Below the pieces are notes generated by a model that was not told the origin of the DNA, did not search any database, and saw nothing but the letters and a program-made list of their open reading frames with translations. A stretch of DNA of 64,000 nucleotides from Agrostemma githago (taxonomy: Eukaryota > Streptophyta > Magnoliopsida > Caryophyllales > Caryophyllaceae), in NCBI GenBank assembly GCA_958450325.1, contig OY288256.1, positions 9,751,057 through 9,815,056 on the forward strand, given 5' to 3'. Positions 45,451 through 57,583 of the stretch are shown here, piece after piece (within the stretch, counting starts at the first letter, position 1; each line of letters starts with the position of its first letter). Made by a program: the position numbers and the translations under genes.

Positions 45451-45555
45451 AATGAATTTCTAAAAAGGAGGACTAAGTTTTTCAGAGCTTGTTTTTCTTA
45501 GAAGGAAGGAAGGGAGTTGTGAGAATTATGAATAAATTGTGAGCAGGAAGATGCG

Positions 45556-45563
45556 TATTTATA
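45556..45563 (-). promoter_or_regulatory. TATA box of the antisense ORF, copy A
   Basis: TATAAATA on the minus strand, ~105 bp upstream of the antisense ATG at 45450. The same word at the same distance is present in copy C. Confidence 0.6.
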
Positions 45564-46057
45564 GCATGAAATCGGATTCTCCTCCTCACTTTGGGATTCC
45601 TAATCCCAGGGGATTTAGCATACAGGCATTTAATCCTAAAATCTAGCTAAGACATCCCTAGCATTCCTATTCCTTCTCAGAGTCAAAAAATACTTTAATC
45701 CTTCAAAATTCTTCCATCCAAAAAAAATATTCAAAAAAAAATCTTCTTCAAATTTTTATTCCCCAGCACGAGTCATTTCTCCTAAAAATGTGTTACATGC
45801 AAACTTGGCATAAATCATTATACAGGACGACTCAAGCAAAACCGTGCAAACAACTCCCCAGCGGCATAGTCTTATACGACAAGTCCGGTTCCCCATGGAG
45901 TTATTATCATCAATTCAGGTACATTTCTAGTCTCCGGCCGGCGGGCCCTCCACGCAGGTCTAATGGACCTTAAACGACCCGACCAGTAGTCTGCCAGGTC
46001 TTAATCTTTGATTGGCCTGGTAGCTACTCTGACTTTCGCCTTGTCCAAGCCTCAGTC

Positions 46058-46070
46058 AGAGTGGGGGCTC
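46058..46070 (+). other. Polypurine tract, copy A
   Basis: AGAGTGGGGGCTC directly precedes the LTR start TGTAGACACC. Its purine-rich core AGAGTGGGGG would prime plus-strand synthesis. Confidence 0.75.
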
Positions 46071-48548
46071 TGTAGACACCCACATTTTGACCGCCAGGTG
46101 TCTATAGCAGTTTCCGACAAACACCCGATGATGATCGGACGCAAACATGCTTTAAATACTCAGAAACGGGCTCAAAATCATTGGCATTTGGCTTGGGCTC
46201 ATTATAGAGTACATATCTCACAAAACCAACCTCAAAATCAGGCCCAGTGGGTCGTTTCGAGTCAAATAAGACTAATTTGGGTCGATTCCGACACCAGGGG
46301 TAAAACCGTCTTTTTACGACCGAGTCAAAACCCGGTCAAAGATTTTCCCGAGACACGTGAGTCAGCCGTGACACCTCACACGACTGATTCCTGCTCTAAT
46401 CCTACAAAAAATCAGCTTCTCAAAATATTAAACAAATCCGTTTGAGGATAGGATTCGATCTCAAGTTCGGATATCGACCGAGCACCAATTACTCGGCCAA
46501 GACACCCAAGGCAGCTGAAATATTCCTCCATTCAGCCGAGATTTTGGCTTCTCCATTAAGAAACGGAATTTGCATTCCTTTCGAACTCTTACATTTCCTA
46601 TCCAAAAACCGATTTAAACACCCGACCGAGTGCAAACACTCGGCCGAGTAGGCTACAACCAGCCGTGTCCCCTTTCTTCTTTGACAAGAAAGCGGAATTC
46701 TCATGCCTTACAACTTCTACGTTTCCTATCCTAAGCGGTAGTTCAAACTCTCCTAGCCAAGGTCGGGAATTTCCTATAAATAGCCCCTTGCATACAAAGA
46801 AACGAAAGACACATATTCAGAAAAAACGACATCAAATCATTAGCATCCCTACACATCAAATACACATCAAAAATTAACATCGACAAACCGATAATATTCC
46901 CGAAGGAAAACCGGTCCATTTAAACCCGAACCCCTTCACCCGAAACTCGTCCAAACCGAGCCACCACCTCACCGACGTACACTCGACGCTCTTGTGCCCA
47001 AGCCGCATCCCGACGAGCCCCGATCCGAGTAAACAGAAGCATGTAGGTTGAGGGTGTAACAAAACCCGATTTCTCTTTTTATTCTCTTCTCCTCCTTCGC
47101 GTCGGTCCTTTTATTACGGGTCGTCGTCATTTTTTTATTTTTCTAATATCGATACTACAAAAACTATTTTCATATAACAACATTCTTAAAAATATGATAT
47201 CGATTTTCTATAATCGAATATTGTATCAAAAAGAATTATATTAAGATCTCGACGATATTATAAATCGTTACATCGTTTTCAAATCACTTTTTTTAAAAAA
47301 CCTTTTTTTTAATTCATTCCGAATACTCGATATCGATTTCATAACCGAATATCGGGTACGACGAATATCGAAAACATAAATCGAGTACAAATTAATTCAG
47401 ATTTTGTACGCGATTTATCAAAATTAGCAATTTCGAACAAAAAATAAAAACCGGACAGATCCGCACGCGAGTCGCGCCATGCCCAGGCAACTCGCGCACG
47501 GGCCTGAAATCCGAGACGTTTTTTTAGCTTTTTCGTTCGTTTTATTTTATTCTTCTACGAAAAGATTTTAAAACTTATATCTTTTCTAAAACTATTCGAA
47601 ATATTTGATATTAATTTCGTAGTTAATTATCGAATATAACGAATATCGAAAATATTAAGTCGAGTACGAATTATGCAATATTCGTACGCGATTTAATAAA
47701 AGCATCGAATTTTCAAAAAAACCACTTTCGAAATCAGACCGACACGCGACTCGCCGGCAGCCCGGGCGAGCCGCGCGGCCGGCTGCCTCGACCCCCTTTT
47801 TTCTCGTTTTTTATTATTTTCCGAACTTCGTTTTTTTATACAAAATATCGTTTTTTTTAATATTTTTCAGATTTCGATTAATATTTATTTTCTCGATCTC
47901 GTATATTTATTTGCTATATTATTATTTACAAATCGATACTAACTCGTTTGTTCATCTTTTGTAGCAAATTCATATCTTTTTCATCATTTGTTTTATTATA
48001 CTAAAACGAATCTCACATGTTAAATTCAACTTTGACGTTAATTTTTCATGCATTAAACCGACTTAGCAACCCGTTCAATTCCTCGCATGTTTAGAAAAAC
48101 AATGTTTGCATATCATTCATCGTATTACTAACGCGCGTATTTTAAAATCAAACGATATCCTAGTAGAGGCCGCTAATGTGCGGGCGGGGTTGGGTGTTCT
48201 TAGTGAACTTCCCAACACGTACCCTCACCTCTTACTCAGAACCGTGGTTTCCGGATGTCCGAACCCATTGGCAACGAGAGTCATTCAATATACGATTAAC
48301 CGCTCAAGTCGGCATCTATATTGATATGCAAAGGGACGAGCCCAATAAACTCTGACATCGGAAATGGGCCGTATTTTGTATACGGCCCACTACGACATAG
48401 AGTGGGCTCGAACGGTTCCGAATAACCATAAAATTCGGTGGCGACTCCGACTTCGATTTAAATTTCCATTTGACCATCTCATGGAGATTCATTCGCCTCC
48501 CCAAACCCGCGCGTGGCCGCGTCGGGGTGGACCTATGTCATGTCCACA
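46071..48548 (+). repeat. Tat LTR2, 2478 bp, shared by copies A and B
   Basis: Nearly identical to LTR1. It differs by a private deletion of about 23 bp (near 46468), a shorter GTC run near 47118 and scattered substitutions. The TATA box is at 46775-46782. It is preceded by the polypurine tract of A and followed by a full primer-binding site of B, so it serves as 3' LTR of one unit and 5' LTR of the next. Confidence 0.9.
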
Positions 48549-48551
48549 ATT

Positions 48552-48569
48552 TGGCGACTCCGCTGGGGA
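48552..48569 (+). other. Tat primer-binding site, copy B
   Basis: Same 18-mer as in copy A, three bases after LTR2. Confidence 0.85.
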
Positions 48570-49639
48570 TTAGCTGATACGTTACTGACCTTCAGCATCC
48601 TCAGGGTGAGACTCGAATAGAAATCGTTTGACTAGTACAATACGCGTTTTAGTTTTACGGTTCATGCATAACCCCATATTTTCCCGGGCCGGTACTGGTG
48701 ACCGACGTCCCACTATACTATCGATCTAGTCCAAATTGGATATGTCGAAGGTGTCCATTAGCCGATTTGTATGGGTTTTACGGCATGTTCTAAGCTCAAC
48801 TCGACTTAGGAAGTCCGCCCCGATTCTCGATAGGCTGTGTACACTGGTATAGACCCTTTCAGACTGACCGAGACTTAGAATTAGAGCATACATGGCGTCG
48901 TTATACTGTTTCCATGACTACGTGCTACCTGATTTACAAGTCTTTCTTTCAAAAACCATCTTTTTTCAAAATAGCATCCTTTTCAAAATATCCAATTTTC
49001 AAAACCCGGGACATATACCAAATTTAGGATCCACGATTTTACTCAAAATAGCCTAATTTTAGCCGGTATTATGCCCATTTCAAAACTCGAAAATATTTTC
49101 GAACTTTCAAACCCGCTCCCCGGTCCGCCTTTCCGTTTTCTTTTTCGAAAAAATGGGCCGGACTTCTCTCCCGATTTTACTCGGGCTTTCAAAAAATCAA
49201 TTTTGCAAACTTCCTTTTCTTAGGACTTCCCGTATTTAGCAAGTGTCGGGTCGTGTCTTAAGTCATCAAGGTCTTCTAGCGTCGAAACTCCGTCGATCTT
49301 ACATCACGGGTTTCCTCCCTATCCCAGTCCGCCTTATTATACTAAGGCAAGGCCCACCTACGTGGGACATACTCTCCTACAAGGGTCGGCCCGTCTACAC
49401 AATCGAGTCTAGAAGTCTGGGGAATGTCTCACGTAAACCTCCTTTCGAGCAGGGCCCAGCCCACACAGCTGGATCCTAAAGGAGGCTCACCTCTCACAAG
49501 TCATCCGTCTAGATGTCTTTTCCAAGTCATTTCCTCTCTAGTTTCCTTTTTCCTTGCTCGGGATGTACTTTAGTTCTACGATTTGGGTTGGTCGCTGATA
49601 CGTGGTAGTCTCACAGACAGGCCGCCTCACACTCGAACC

Positions 49640-52308
49640 ATGACTAAGGACTCAATTGATCAACTGAACACCGCATTGGCCAAGATCCAAGAACAGCTCG
49701 ACCAACTCAGGGGCGACCAGATCGCCATTGTCACCCGGGTTAGTGCCATAGAACAGGACAAGCCAAAGGGTGAAGATGAAGCTCATGGGCCTTTAGCCCA
49801 ATTGACTAGCGCAGTCCTCAAACTGCAAGAGCAAGTCCATTTGACGACCCACAACTCGATCCATACGGAGAATGCCCGAACCTATTCTCCCCTGACCGAT
49901 CAACTGCCTGCCAATCTCAACTTGACAGGCCTCCCAATGTTCGACGGAACCGAAGACCCGGTATTACATATCCGGGCCTTCAAGGAGTTTATGGCCCTAA
50001 AAGGAGTCAAATCAGACATGTTCAAGCATCTATTTGCCTCCTCGCTAGAGAAGCACCCAAAAGCTTGGTTCTATAAGCTCGACGCCAAGAAATACAAAAC
50101 TTGGGACGATGTCGCAACGGAGTTCGCCCGAAACTATGCGGACAATGCGGAAATCCAGACAACCATGCGTACTCTGGAGGTCATGGCCCAAGAGCCGAAG
50201 GAGGGTTTCACCAAATACCTCCAAAGGTGGAGGGCCGAAAGTGTCAAGCTGGTCGACAAGCCCATAGAAAAAGTATTAGTGGAGGCCTTTGTGAAAAATC
50301 TCCTCCCATCTTACCGGATCCATCTCCGGTACGCTATCATACCCAATTTCGCCACCTTAACCGAAATGGGTACGAGAATCGAAGACAACTTAAGGTTAGA
50401 GAGCCTTACTAAGGCCTCTACAAAGGGTTATCAAGGAGCCAGTTCATCTTCTGGTAAGCCCGCAACTACAAGTGCGGCCCGAAGCATCTTCGACGAGGTT
50501 AATTTGTTAGACACCTCGACCAAAAAGAACACTCCAGCCCGAGTATTCACGGACATAGGGACTACTTATGCCGATGCCTTACAAAGGCTATCTTCTAAAG
50601 GCCTAATTCAGCCCATAGGCCCAATGCCAGAGGTCCCTGTCGAGAAGCGGTCCAAAAGCTACAACGCACAGGCCTATTGCCGCTATCACCAAGGCAACGG
50701 GCATGACACCGAAAAATGCTGGAAATTAAAGCATCTCATTCAAGATCTGATCGAGAGTGGGAAGATACCGTTACCCAGCGACAAGCCCAGTAACAAAAAC
50801 AACCCTCTTGCTACTCATGCCATTTCTGCTGGAGAAATAATCGATTGTACTAATCTCATTTCCCCCTTCATTCCCCAAATCAACGGGATATGAAATGACG
50901 ATGAAGACGATGTTTATCTGACCAAGGGGGAGACTGTCCCCATCACGGCCGAAGAGATGCGGAAGGCCAAAACCAAGGCCCTGGCCGGTACTCATGTCAT
51001 CACGGCCGGATCTTCAACCCCGGGATCCGCCACTGAGCCCGCCAAGACGGACTCCATACTCGAAGAACCAGACACTGACACGGCCCTAGTCAAGCAACTG
51101 AAGAGGGTCCGAACTGATCTTACTATATGGCAGCTTCTGGTTAGCTCTCAAGAACATCGGGCAGCACTTACTAAGGCTCTCGATGAGATCAAGGTAGACT
51201 CGTCGGTTACCCCCACTGAAATGGTAGCCACTATCCTGCCTCACCTCAAAGGCAAGTCCAAAGGAGAAGGCCCGCTTATCACCTTCTCTGAGTCCGATCT
51301 ACCACCATTTGGGGCTACCCACAACCTAGCCCTATATATTACGGTAATTTGCCGGGGCAAATATCTACCTATGACCCTAATCGATGACGGGTCAGCTGTA
51401 AATGTCCTTCCTTTAAGGACTGCAAGGGCTCTCGGCATTACCGAGACCGACTATCTTCCTACTGCACAAACTATCCAGGCTTTTGATGGAAGCCCGAAAT
51501 CAGTTGCCGGGGCTGTCAGACTAACCATCATAACCGGCCCAATCGAAAAAGAACTAGAATTTCAAGTGATCGATGTTACCTCATCGTTCAATCTGCTACT
51601 TGGAAGGCCTTGGATCCACGCAGTCAAGGCCGTATCCTCCACTCTTCATAGAAAGGTCAAGTTACCTTTACAAGACGGGGTCATCACACTTGAAGCTACT
51701 CCAATAGCCGTGTCAACCTGCAACACGACCGGTTCAATCGACCCGCGAGGATTCAATTTCGTGGGAATGATCGATGAAGAATATCTTTTAGGCCCTATTT
51801 CACAACCAGCATCGACAAAATGCTGCAGAACTTGGGTTACTTACCGGGGGCTACTTCAAGGCCTGGTCTCCCGGCAGGCAAGATCATCGATGTCTTAAAT
51901 AATGAAGAGCCGAAATTCGGTTTAGGGTATGCCTTAACCCCGGAAAACGTGGTCCGGGCCGGCATCCAAAAGGCCTGCAACATTTTCAAGGATACCTACT
52001 TGGGCCCCTGCAACCCGAAATTGAGTTTCGTCACTCCAGTATTCGAAGCTGTCCAGACGGGTCTTTACCAGCCCACTATAACTTATCCTGAGGTCAATTT
52101 CATCCCAGATGATATTTTCACTCTCATCCAGGTTGAATCAAAAGAAGATTCGAACCATGCTGAGCCCATGCTGGGGCTCTTGTTCGGGGAAAGCAAGATA
52201 ATTCCTACCCCTAGGGAGGAATTAGTCAACCTGATCCTCCATAGCAACAAGTTCGATCCAACCAAGCTGATCTCTGAAGTAGGCGCTGACACCGGAAAGC
52301 GGGCTTGG
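49640..52308 (+). pseudogene. gag-pro: Tat copy B gag-protease, broken and truncated
   Basis: ATG at 49640. The frame runs to TGA 50891-50893, which replaces a Trp codon kept in A and C. The same frame then resumes through the protease (LIDDGSAVNVLP, LLLGRPWIH) until a one-base deletion in a T run near 51789, and continues in another frame to the breakpoint. It ends inside the linker between protease and RT (GADTGKRAW). At the codon where copy A has its stop, B keeps Trp, so the lesions in A and B are independent. Confidence 0.9.
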
Positions 52309-52340
52309 ACATGATGGTATATAGCCCTACGGAAAGCCCT
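52309..52340. other. Filler DNA at the B/C inversion junction
   Basis: 32 bp that match neither B nor C at this point. It contains two AGCCCT words and CGGAAAGC, which also occurs 14 bases left of the breakpoint (ACCGGAAAGCGGG). This is typical of templated filler made during end joining. Confidence 0.65.
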
Positions 52341-52353
52341 AGCGGAGTCGCCA
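52341..52353 (-). other. Partial primer-binding site beside LTR3
   Basis: The minus strand reads TGGCGACTCCGCT, the first 13 of 18 bases of the Tat primer-binding site, three bases beyond the LTR end as in intact elements. The next bases (AGGGCTTT) diverge. Confidence 0.7.
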
Positions 52354-52356
52354 AAT

Positions 52357-54858
52357 TGTGGACATGACATAGGTCCACCCAGACGCGGCCACGCGCGGGT
52401 TTGGGGAGGCGAATGAATCTCCATGAGATGGTCAAATGGAAATTTAAATCGAAGTCGGAGTCGCCACCGAATTTTATGGTTATTCGGAACTGTTCGAGCC
52501 CACTCTACGTCGTAGTGGGCCGTATACAAATTACGGCCCATTTCCGATGTCAGAGTTTATTGGGCTCGTCCCTTTGCATATCGATATAGATGCCGACTTG
52601 AGCGGTTAATCGTATATTGAATGACTCTCGTTGCCAATGGGTTCGGACATCCGGAAACCACGGTTCTGAGTAAGGGGTGAGGGTACGTGTTGGGAAGTTC
52701 ACTAAGAACACCCAACCCCGCCCGCACATTAGCGGCCTCTACTAGGATATCGTTTGATTTTAAAATACGCGCGTTAGTAATACGATGAATGATATGCAAA
52801 CATTGTTTTCCTAAGCATGTGAGGAATTGAATGGGTTGCTAAGTCGGTTTTAATGCATGAAAAATTAACGTCAAAGTTGAATTTAGCATGTGAAGTTCGT
52901 TTTAGTATAATAAAACAAATGATGAAAAAGATATGAATTTGCTACAAAAGATGAACAAACGAGTTAGTATCGATTTGTAAATAATAATATAGCAAATAAA
53001 TATACGAGATCGAGAAAATAAATATTAATCGAAATCTGAAAAATATTAAAAAAACGATGTTTTGTATAAAAAAATGAAGTTCGAAAAATAATAAAAAACG
53101 AGAAAAAAGGGGGTCGAGGTAGCCGGCAGCGCGACTCGCCCGGGCTGCCGGCGAGTCGCGTGTCGGTCTGATTTCGAAAGCGGTTTTTTTGAAAGTTCGA
53201 TGCTTTTATTAAATCGCGTACGAATATTGCATAATTCGTACTCGACTTAATATTTTCGATATTCGTTATATTCGATAATTAACTACGAAATTAATATCAA
53301 ATGTTTCGAATAGTTTTAGAAAAGATATAAGTTTTAAAATCGTTTCGTAGAAGAATAAAATAAAACGAACGAAAAAGCTAAAAAAACGTCTCGGATTTCA
53401 GGCCCGTGCGCGAGTCGCCTGGGCATGGCGCGACTCGCGTGCGGGTCTGTCCGGTTTTTATTTTTTGTTCGAAATTGCTAATTTTGATAAATCGCGTACA
53501 AAATATGAATTAATTTGTACTCGATTTATGTTTTTGATATTCGTCGTACCCGATATTCGGTTATGAAATCGATATCGAGTATTCGGAATGAATTAAAAAA
53601 AAGGTTTTGTAAAAAAAGTGATTTGAAAACGATGTAACGATTTTTAATATCGTCGAGATCTTAATATAATTCTTTTTGATACAATATTCGATTATAGAAA
53701 ATCGATATCATATTTTTAAGAATGTTGTTATATGAAAATAGTTTTTGTAGTATCGATATTAGAAAAATAAAAAAATGACGACGACCCGTAATAAAAGGAC
53801 CGACGCGAAGGAGGAGAAGAGAAGAAAAAGAGAAATCGGGTTTTGTTACACCCTCAACCTACATGCTTCTGTTTACTCGGATCGGGGCTCGTCGGGATGC
53901 GGCTTGGGCACAAGAGCGTCGAGTGTACGTCGGTGAGGTGGTGGCTCGGTTTGGACGAGTTTTGGGTGAAGGGTTTCGGGTTTAAATGGACCGGTTTTCC
54001 TTCGGGAATATTATCGGTTTGTCGATGTTAATTTTTGATGTGTATTTGATGTGTAGGGATGCTAATGATTTGATGTCGTTTTTTCTGAATATGTGTCTTT
54101 CGTTTCTTTGTATGCAAGGAGCTATTTATAGGAAATTCCCGACCTTGGCTAGGAGAGTTTGAACTACCGCTTAGGATAGGAAACGTAGAAGTTGTAAGGC
54201 ATGAGAATTCTGCTTTCTTGTCAAAGAAGAAAGGGGACACGGCTGGTTGTAGCCTACTCGGCCGAGTGTTTGCACTCGGTCGGGTGTTTGAATCGATTTT
54301 TGGATAGGAAATGTAAGAGTTCGAAAGGAATGCAAATTCCGTTTCTTAATGGAGAAGCCAAAATCTCGGCTGAATGGAGGAGTATTTCGGCTGCCTTGGG
54401 TGTCTTGGCCGAGTAATTGGTGCTCGGTCGATATCCGATTCGGTTTCCGGATAGAATTCCTACTTGAGATCGAATCCTATCCTCAAACGGATTTGTTTAA
54501 TATTTTGAGAAGCTGATTTTTTGTAGGATTAGAGCAGGAATCAGCCGTGTGAGGTGTCACGGCTGACTCACGTGTCTCGGGAAAATCTTTGACCGGGTTT
54601 TGACTCGGTCGTAAAAAGACGGTTTTACCCCTGGTGTCGGAATCGACCCAAATTAGTCTTATTTGACTCGAAATGACCCACTGGGCCTGATTTTGAGGTT
54701 GATTTTGTGAGATATGTACTCTATAATGAGCCCAAGCCAAATGCAATTGATTTTGAGCCCGTTTCTGAGTATTTAAAGCATGTTTGCGTCCGATCATCAT
54801 CGGGTGTTTGTCGGAAACTACTATAGACACCTGGCGGTCAAAATGTGCGTGTCTACAG
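52357..54858 (-). repeat. Tat LTR3, 2502 bp, 3' LTR of copy C
   Basis: Full-length LTR in reverse orientation, the same length as LTR1. The TATA box (minus strand) is at 54123-54130. The embedded PBS-like TGGCGACTCCG is at 52456-52466. It is bordered on the right by the polypurine tract of C (54859-54871) and on the left by a partial primer-binding site. Confidence 0.9.
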
Positions 54859-55472
54859 AGCCCCCACTCTGACTGAGGCTTGGACAAGGCGAAAGTCAGA
54901 GTAGCTACCAGGCAAATCAAAGATTAGACCTGGCAGACTTCCGGTCGGGTCGTTTAAGGTCCGTTAGACCTGCGTGGAGGGCCCGCCGGCCGAAGACTAG
55001 CAATGTACCTGAACCGATGATAATAACCTCGTGGGGAACTGGACTTGTCATATAAGCCTATGCCGCTGGGGAGTTGTTTGCACGGTTTTGCTTGAGTCGT
55101 CCTGTATAATGATTTATGCCAAGTTTGCATGTAACACATTTTTAGGAGAAATGACTCGTGCTGGGGAATAAAAATTTGAAGAAGATTTTTTGAATATTTT
55201 TTTGGATGGAAAATTTTTGAAGGATTAAAATATTTTTTGACTCTGAGAAGGAATAGGAATGCTAGGGATGTCTTAGCTAGATTTTAGGATTAAAGGCCTG
55301 TATGCTAAATCCCCTGGGATTAGGAATCCCAAAGTGAGGAGGAGAATCCGATTTCATGCTATAAATACTCATCTTCCTGCTCACAATTTATTCATAATTC
55401 TCACAACTCCCTTCCTTCCTTCTAAGAAAAACAAGCTCTGAAAAACTTAGTCCTCCTTTTTAGAAATTCATT
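54859..55472. other. Copy C region between 3' LTR and antisense ORF
   Basis: Polypurine tract complement (54859-54871), then non-coding DNA. TATAAATA (plus strand) at 55360-55367 lies 105 bp before the antisense ATG at 55473. It matches the equivalent region of copy A (45451-46070). Confidence 0.6.
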
Positions 55473-57229
55473 ATGGGAATCGATCGATTAGTCGGAATGC
55501 TGCAAGATTGGTCCCGAATTTTCAGAGATGCTGACAAGGTTATTCTGAACCAAAACGGCGTTACCCAGTTATCCACAATTCGTCAGATGCAAGTGGATCG
55601 TCACTTTTTGGATGCTTGCCTATCTTATTGGGACGATACCTATCACGTTTTTAGGTTTCCTCGAGGTGAAGTCTGTCCTATTCCTGAGGAAATAGCTGCT
55701 GTAGGAGGGTGGAATCCTATTCTCCGTCCTGCTATCCCCTTTTCAGTTCGTGATCCAAGGAGGAAATTGAGAGAATTTCTAGGGCTTTCTCATATGGAGG
55801 TATCCCGCATGCTAGAAGGAAATACAGTTTCCTTGATTGACCTGGCTGAAAAATTTATGAATCAAGATGACATTCGGGTCAGGCCGGTATATAGCCGTAG
55901 GGCCTTCACTTTTTGTATGCTCCATGTCTATGCTTTCGAGGGTCATCTGGATTGGCTATCCTGTATGGGCCATGTCAGACTTCTTTCTGTAGCGGATCAA
56001 ATGGAGACCGAACACAGCCCAGCCTGGCTGATTACCGGGGAGATTATCCAAGGCTTAGATAATCGTAAGAGGGACCCATCGATCAAGCTGTCTGGTAGCA
56101 CCCGTCTTCTACAGGTAGGCTGATTTTTTTCTTGATTTTCGCATTTTTTGATTTTTTTGCAATTTCCGAGTTTTCGGGTCTTCGATTTCTGCGCGGTTTT
56201 CGTGGCTCTTTTCGATTTTCTCGGTTTTTCCCGTTTTTTGCGATTTTGCGATTTTTTTTTTTCGAAAATCGACATTGACCTTTTTTTTTTGCAATTTTGA
56301 CTTTTCAGCTATGGCTTTTTGAGAGGTTATCGATCCTGGATCCTCCTCTAGACGTAAGCCGATATCGCCCAAATCAGGTGATGACAAGAAGACGGACTGT
56401 TGACTTTTCTCGCCTTACTACCCAAAAATTCTGGGACGAGCTGCTATCCTTCCATGGAGGCCCATTGATCCGTTGGACCGTACCTTGGTGGCCTATTTAT
56501 GCCTGGACTGGATTAGAGTTGCGAGATAGGGCCCGTTATCAGCTAATCCTATCTTTTAGGCAGACGATTCACCTTTATCCCGATCGCATACTTAGGCAAT
56601 ATGGTCGGGCCCAGAGAATCCCGGAGATTGAAGCGGTCGTGAGTGAATCTACCCAGCTAACGGACGTGATGTGTGACATTTGGGCGCAAAGATGGTATAC
56701 CCGGCACACTTGGCCCGTTTCTAAAGCTTCTCCCTCGATCTGGGTATCGGATTCCTACACGAAGTGGACCCGAGCCGATTCTGCTAAAGCCCGTGCTGCT
56801 TTAAAGACCGACGAAGCCTTTGACTTGCTGCGCCAAGAACAGGTTAAGGATAATCGAGGCTTCTTTGATGATGGCGATACCCCGGCTACGATGGTCCGAT
56901 TGATGTCAGGCCAAAAGGGGAAGACCAAGACTTTGACTAAAGGGTCCAGCTCTAAAGGTACATGGGGGAAAATGGGCCCCCAGACGGACTTAGAAAGGAG
57001 ACTTGGTCCAAGACTGGCAGCTAAGGACCGACTTGGTCCTCGGGATAGACTACCCGAGCGCATCCGGGCTCGGATCGAACCGGTGCAGAGGGCGGAGAAG
57101 CCGAAGTCGAAGAAACGGGTTCGAGCAAAGGAAGTTCCACTCGTGATTAGGGAACGTTCGCCCCCGCCTTGCCGGCCTCCGGATCCGCGCGACCCGAAAG
57201 ATAAGGGGAAGGGAAAAATGCACGAGTAG
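55473..57229 (+). CDS. Antisense two-exon ORF of Tat copy C
   Basis: Plus strand, antisense to C's pol: exon 1 55473-56114, intron 56115-56308 (GTAGGC...TTTTCAG), exon 2 56309-57229; ~520 aa. It is very similar to the copy A product, with scattered substitutions (for example RIRQMQ to TIRQMQ, EEKVAVGG to EEIAAVGG). Residues ~40-90 carry the mobile-domain-like pattern, and the tail is basic and Pro/Arg-rich. All splice sites are conserved, though the intron is 29 bp shorter than in A. No stop or frameshift is present, unlike the pol of the same element. Confidence 0.75.
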
Positions 57230-57583
57230 TCTCCTAAATTTTATTATTTAAGTATTACTACTATTTTTGTGTGATTTTTGTGATTTATTTTTGCGTGAGG
57301 CATTTTTTTGAAATAATAAAAGACATATTAGTGAAAAACCGTTCCTGTCTTTTTGTTATTGCAGTGGTTGTACCCTTTTGAGGGATTGCCTACGTATCCA
57401 CGATTAGTGGAATCAAACCGACCGTAGTTCAGACATAGATTTTTGCAATTTTCGAAATACATCAAGACTATTAGTTCGAGATGTGCGACAGTAGGATCTG
57501 TAATTCTAACTCATTGACTTGCTTAATTTTTGAAAATTTTGTATAAAAAGATAAACTTTTTAGCAAATGACATTGAGATAAGG

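Larger units (their letters stand above)
27566..48548 (+). mobile_element. Tat-lineage Ty3/gypsy element, copy A
   Basis: LTR (27566-30067), PBS, leader, gag-protease, RT, two RNase H domains, integrase, antisense two-exon ORF, polypurine tract, LTR (46071-48548). The internal DNA holds a 5790-bp CACTA insertion. The protein order with two RNase H regions and the antisense gene before the 3' LTR mark the Tat lineage. Gag-pol is disabled by a stop, a 16-bp deletion, a 1-bp deletion and the CACTA element. The right LTR is followed by another PBS rather than by Athila sequence, so A is part of a larger rearranged array. Confidence 0.9.
48549..52308 (+). mobile_element. Tat copy B, truncated internal region
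   Basis: PBS (48552-48569), leader (48570-49639) and gag-protease only. Similarity to copies A and C stops after GGGCTTGG at 52308, where A continues into AGGAAGACG. RT, RNase H, integrase, antisense ORF and 3' LTR are missing, so this is a rearranged fragment. Confidence 0.9.

Noticed and set aside
46008..46445. Frame of 145 aa repeated in three places (also 27524-27940 and 54483-54920)
   Set aside because: It covers the LTR start and is repeated only because the LTR is. No protein features are seen and there is no support beyond openness.
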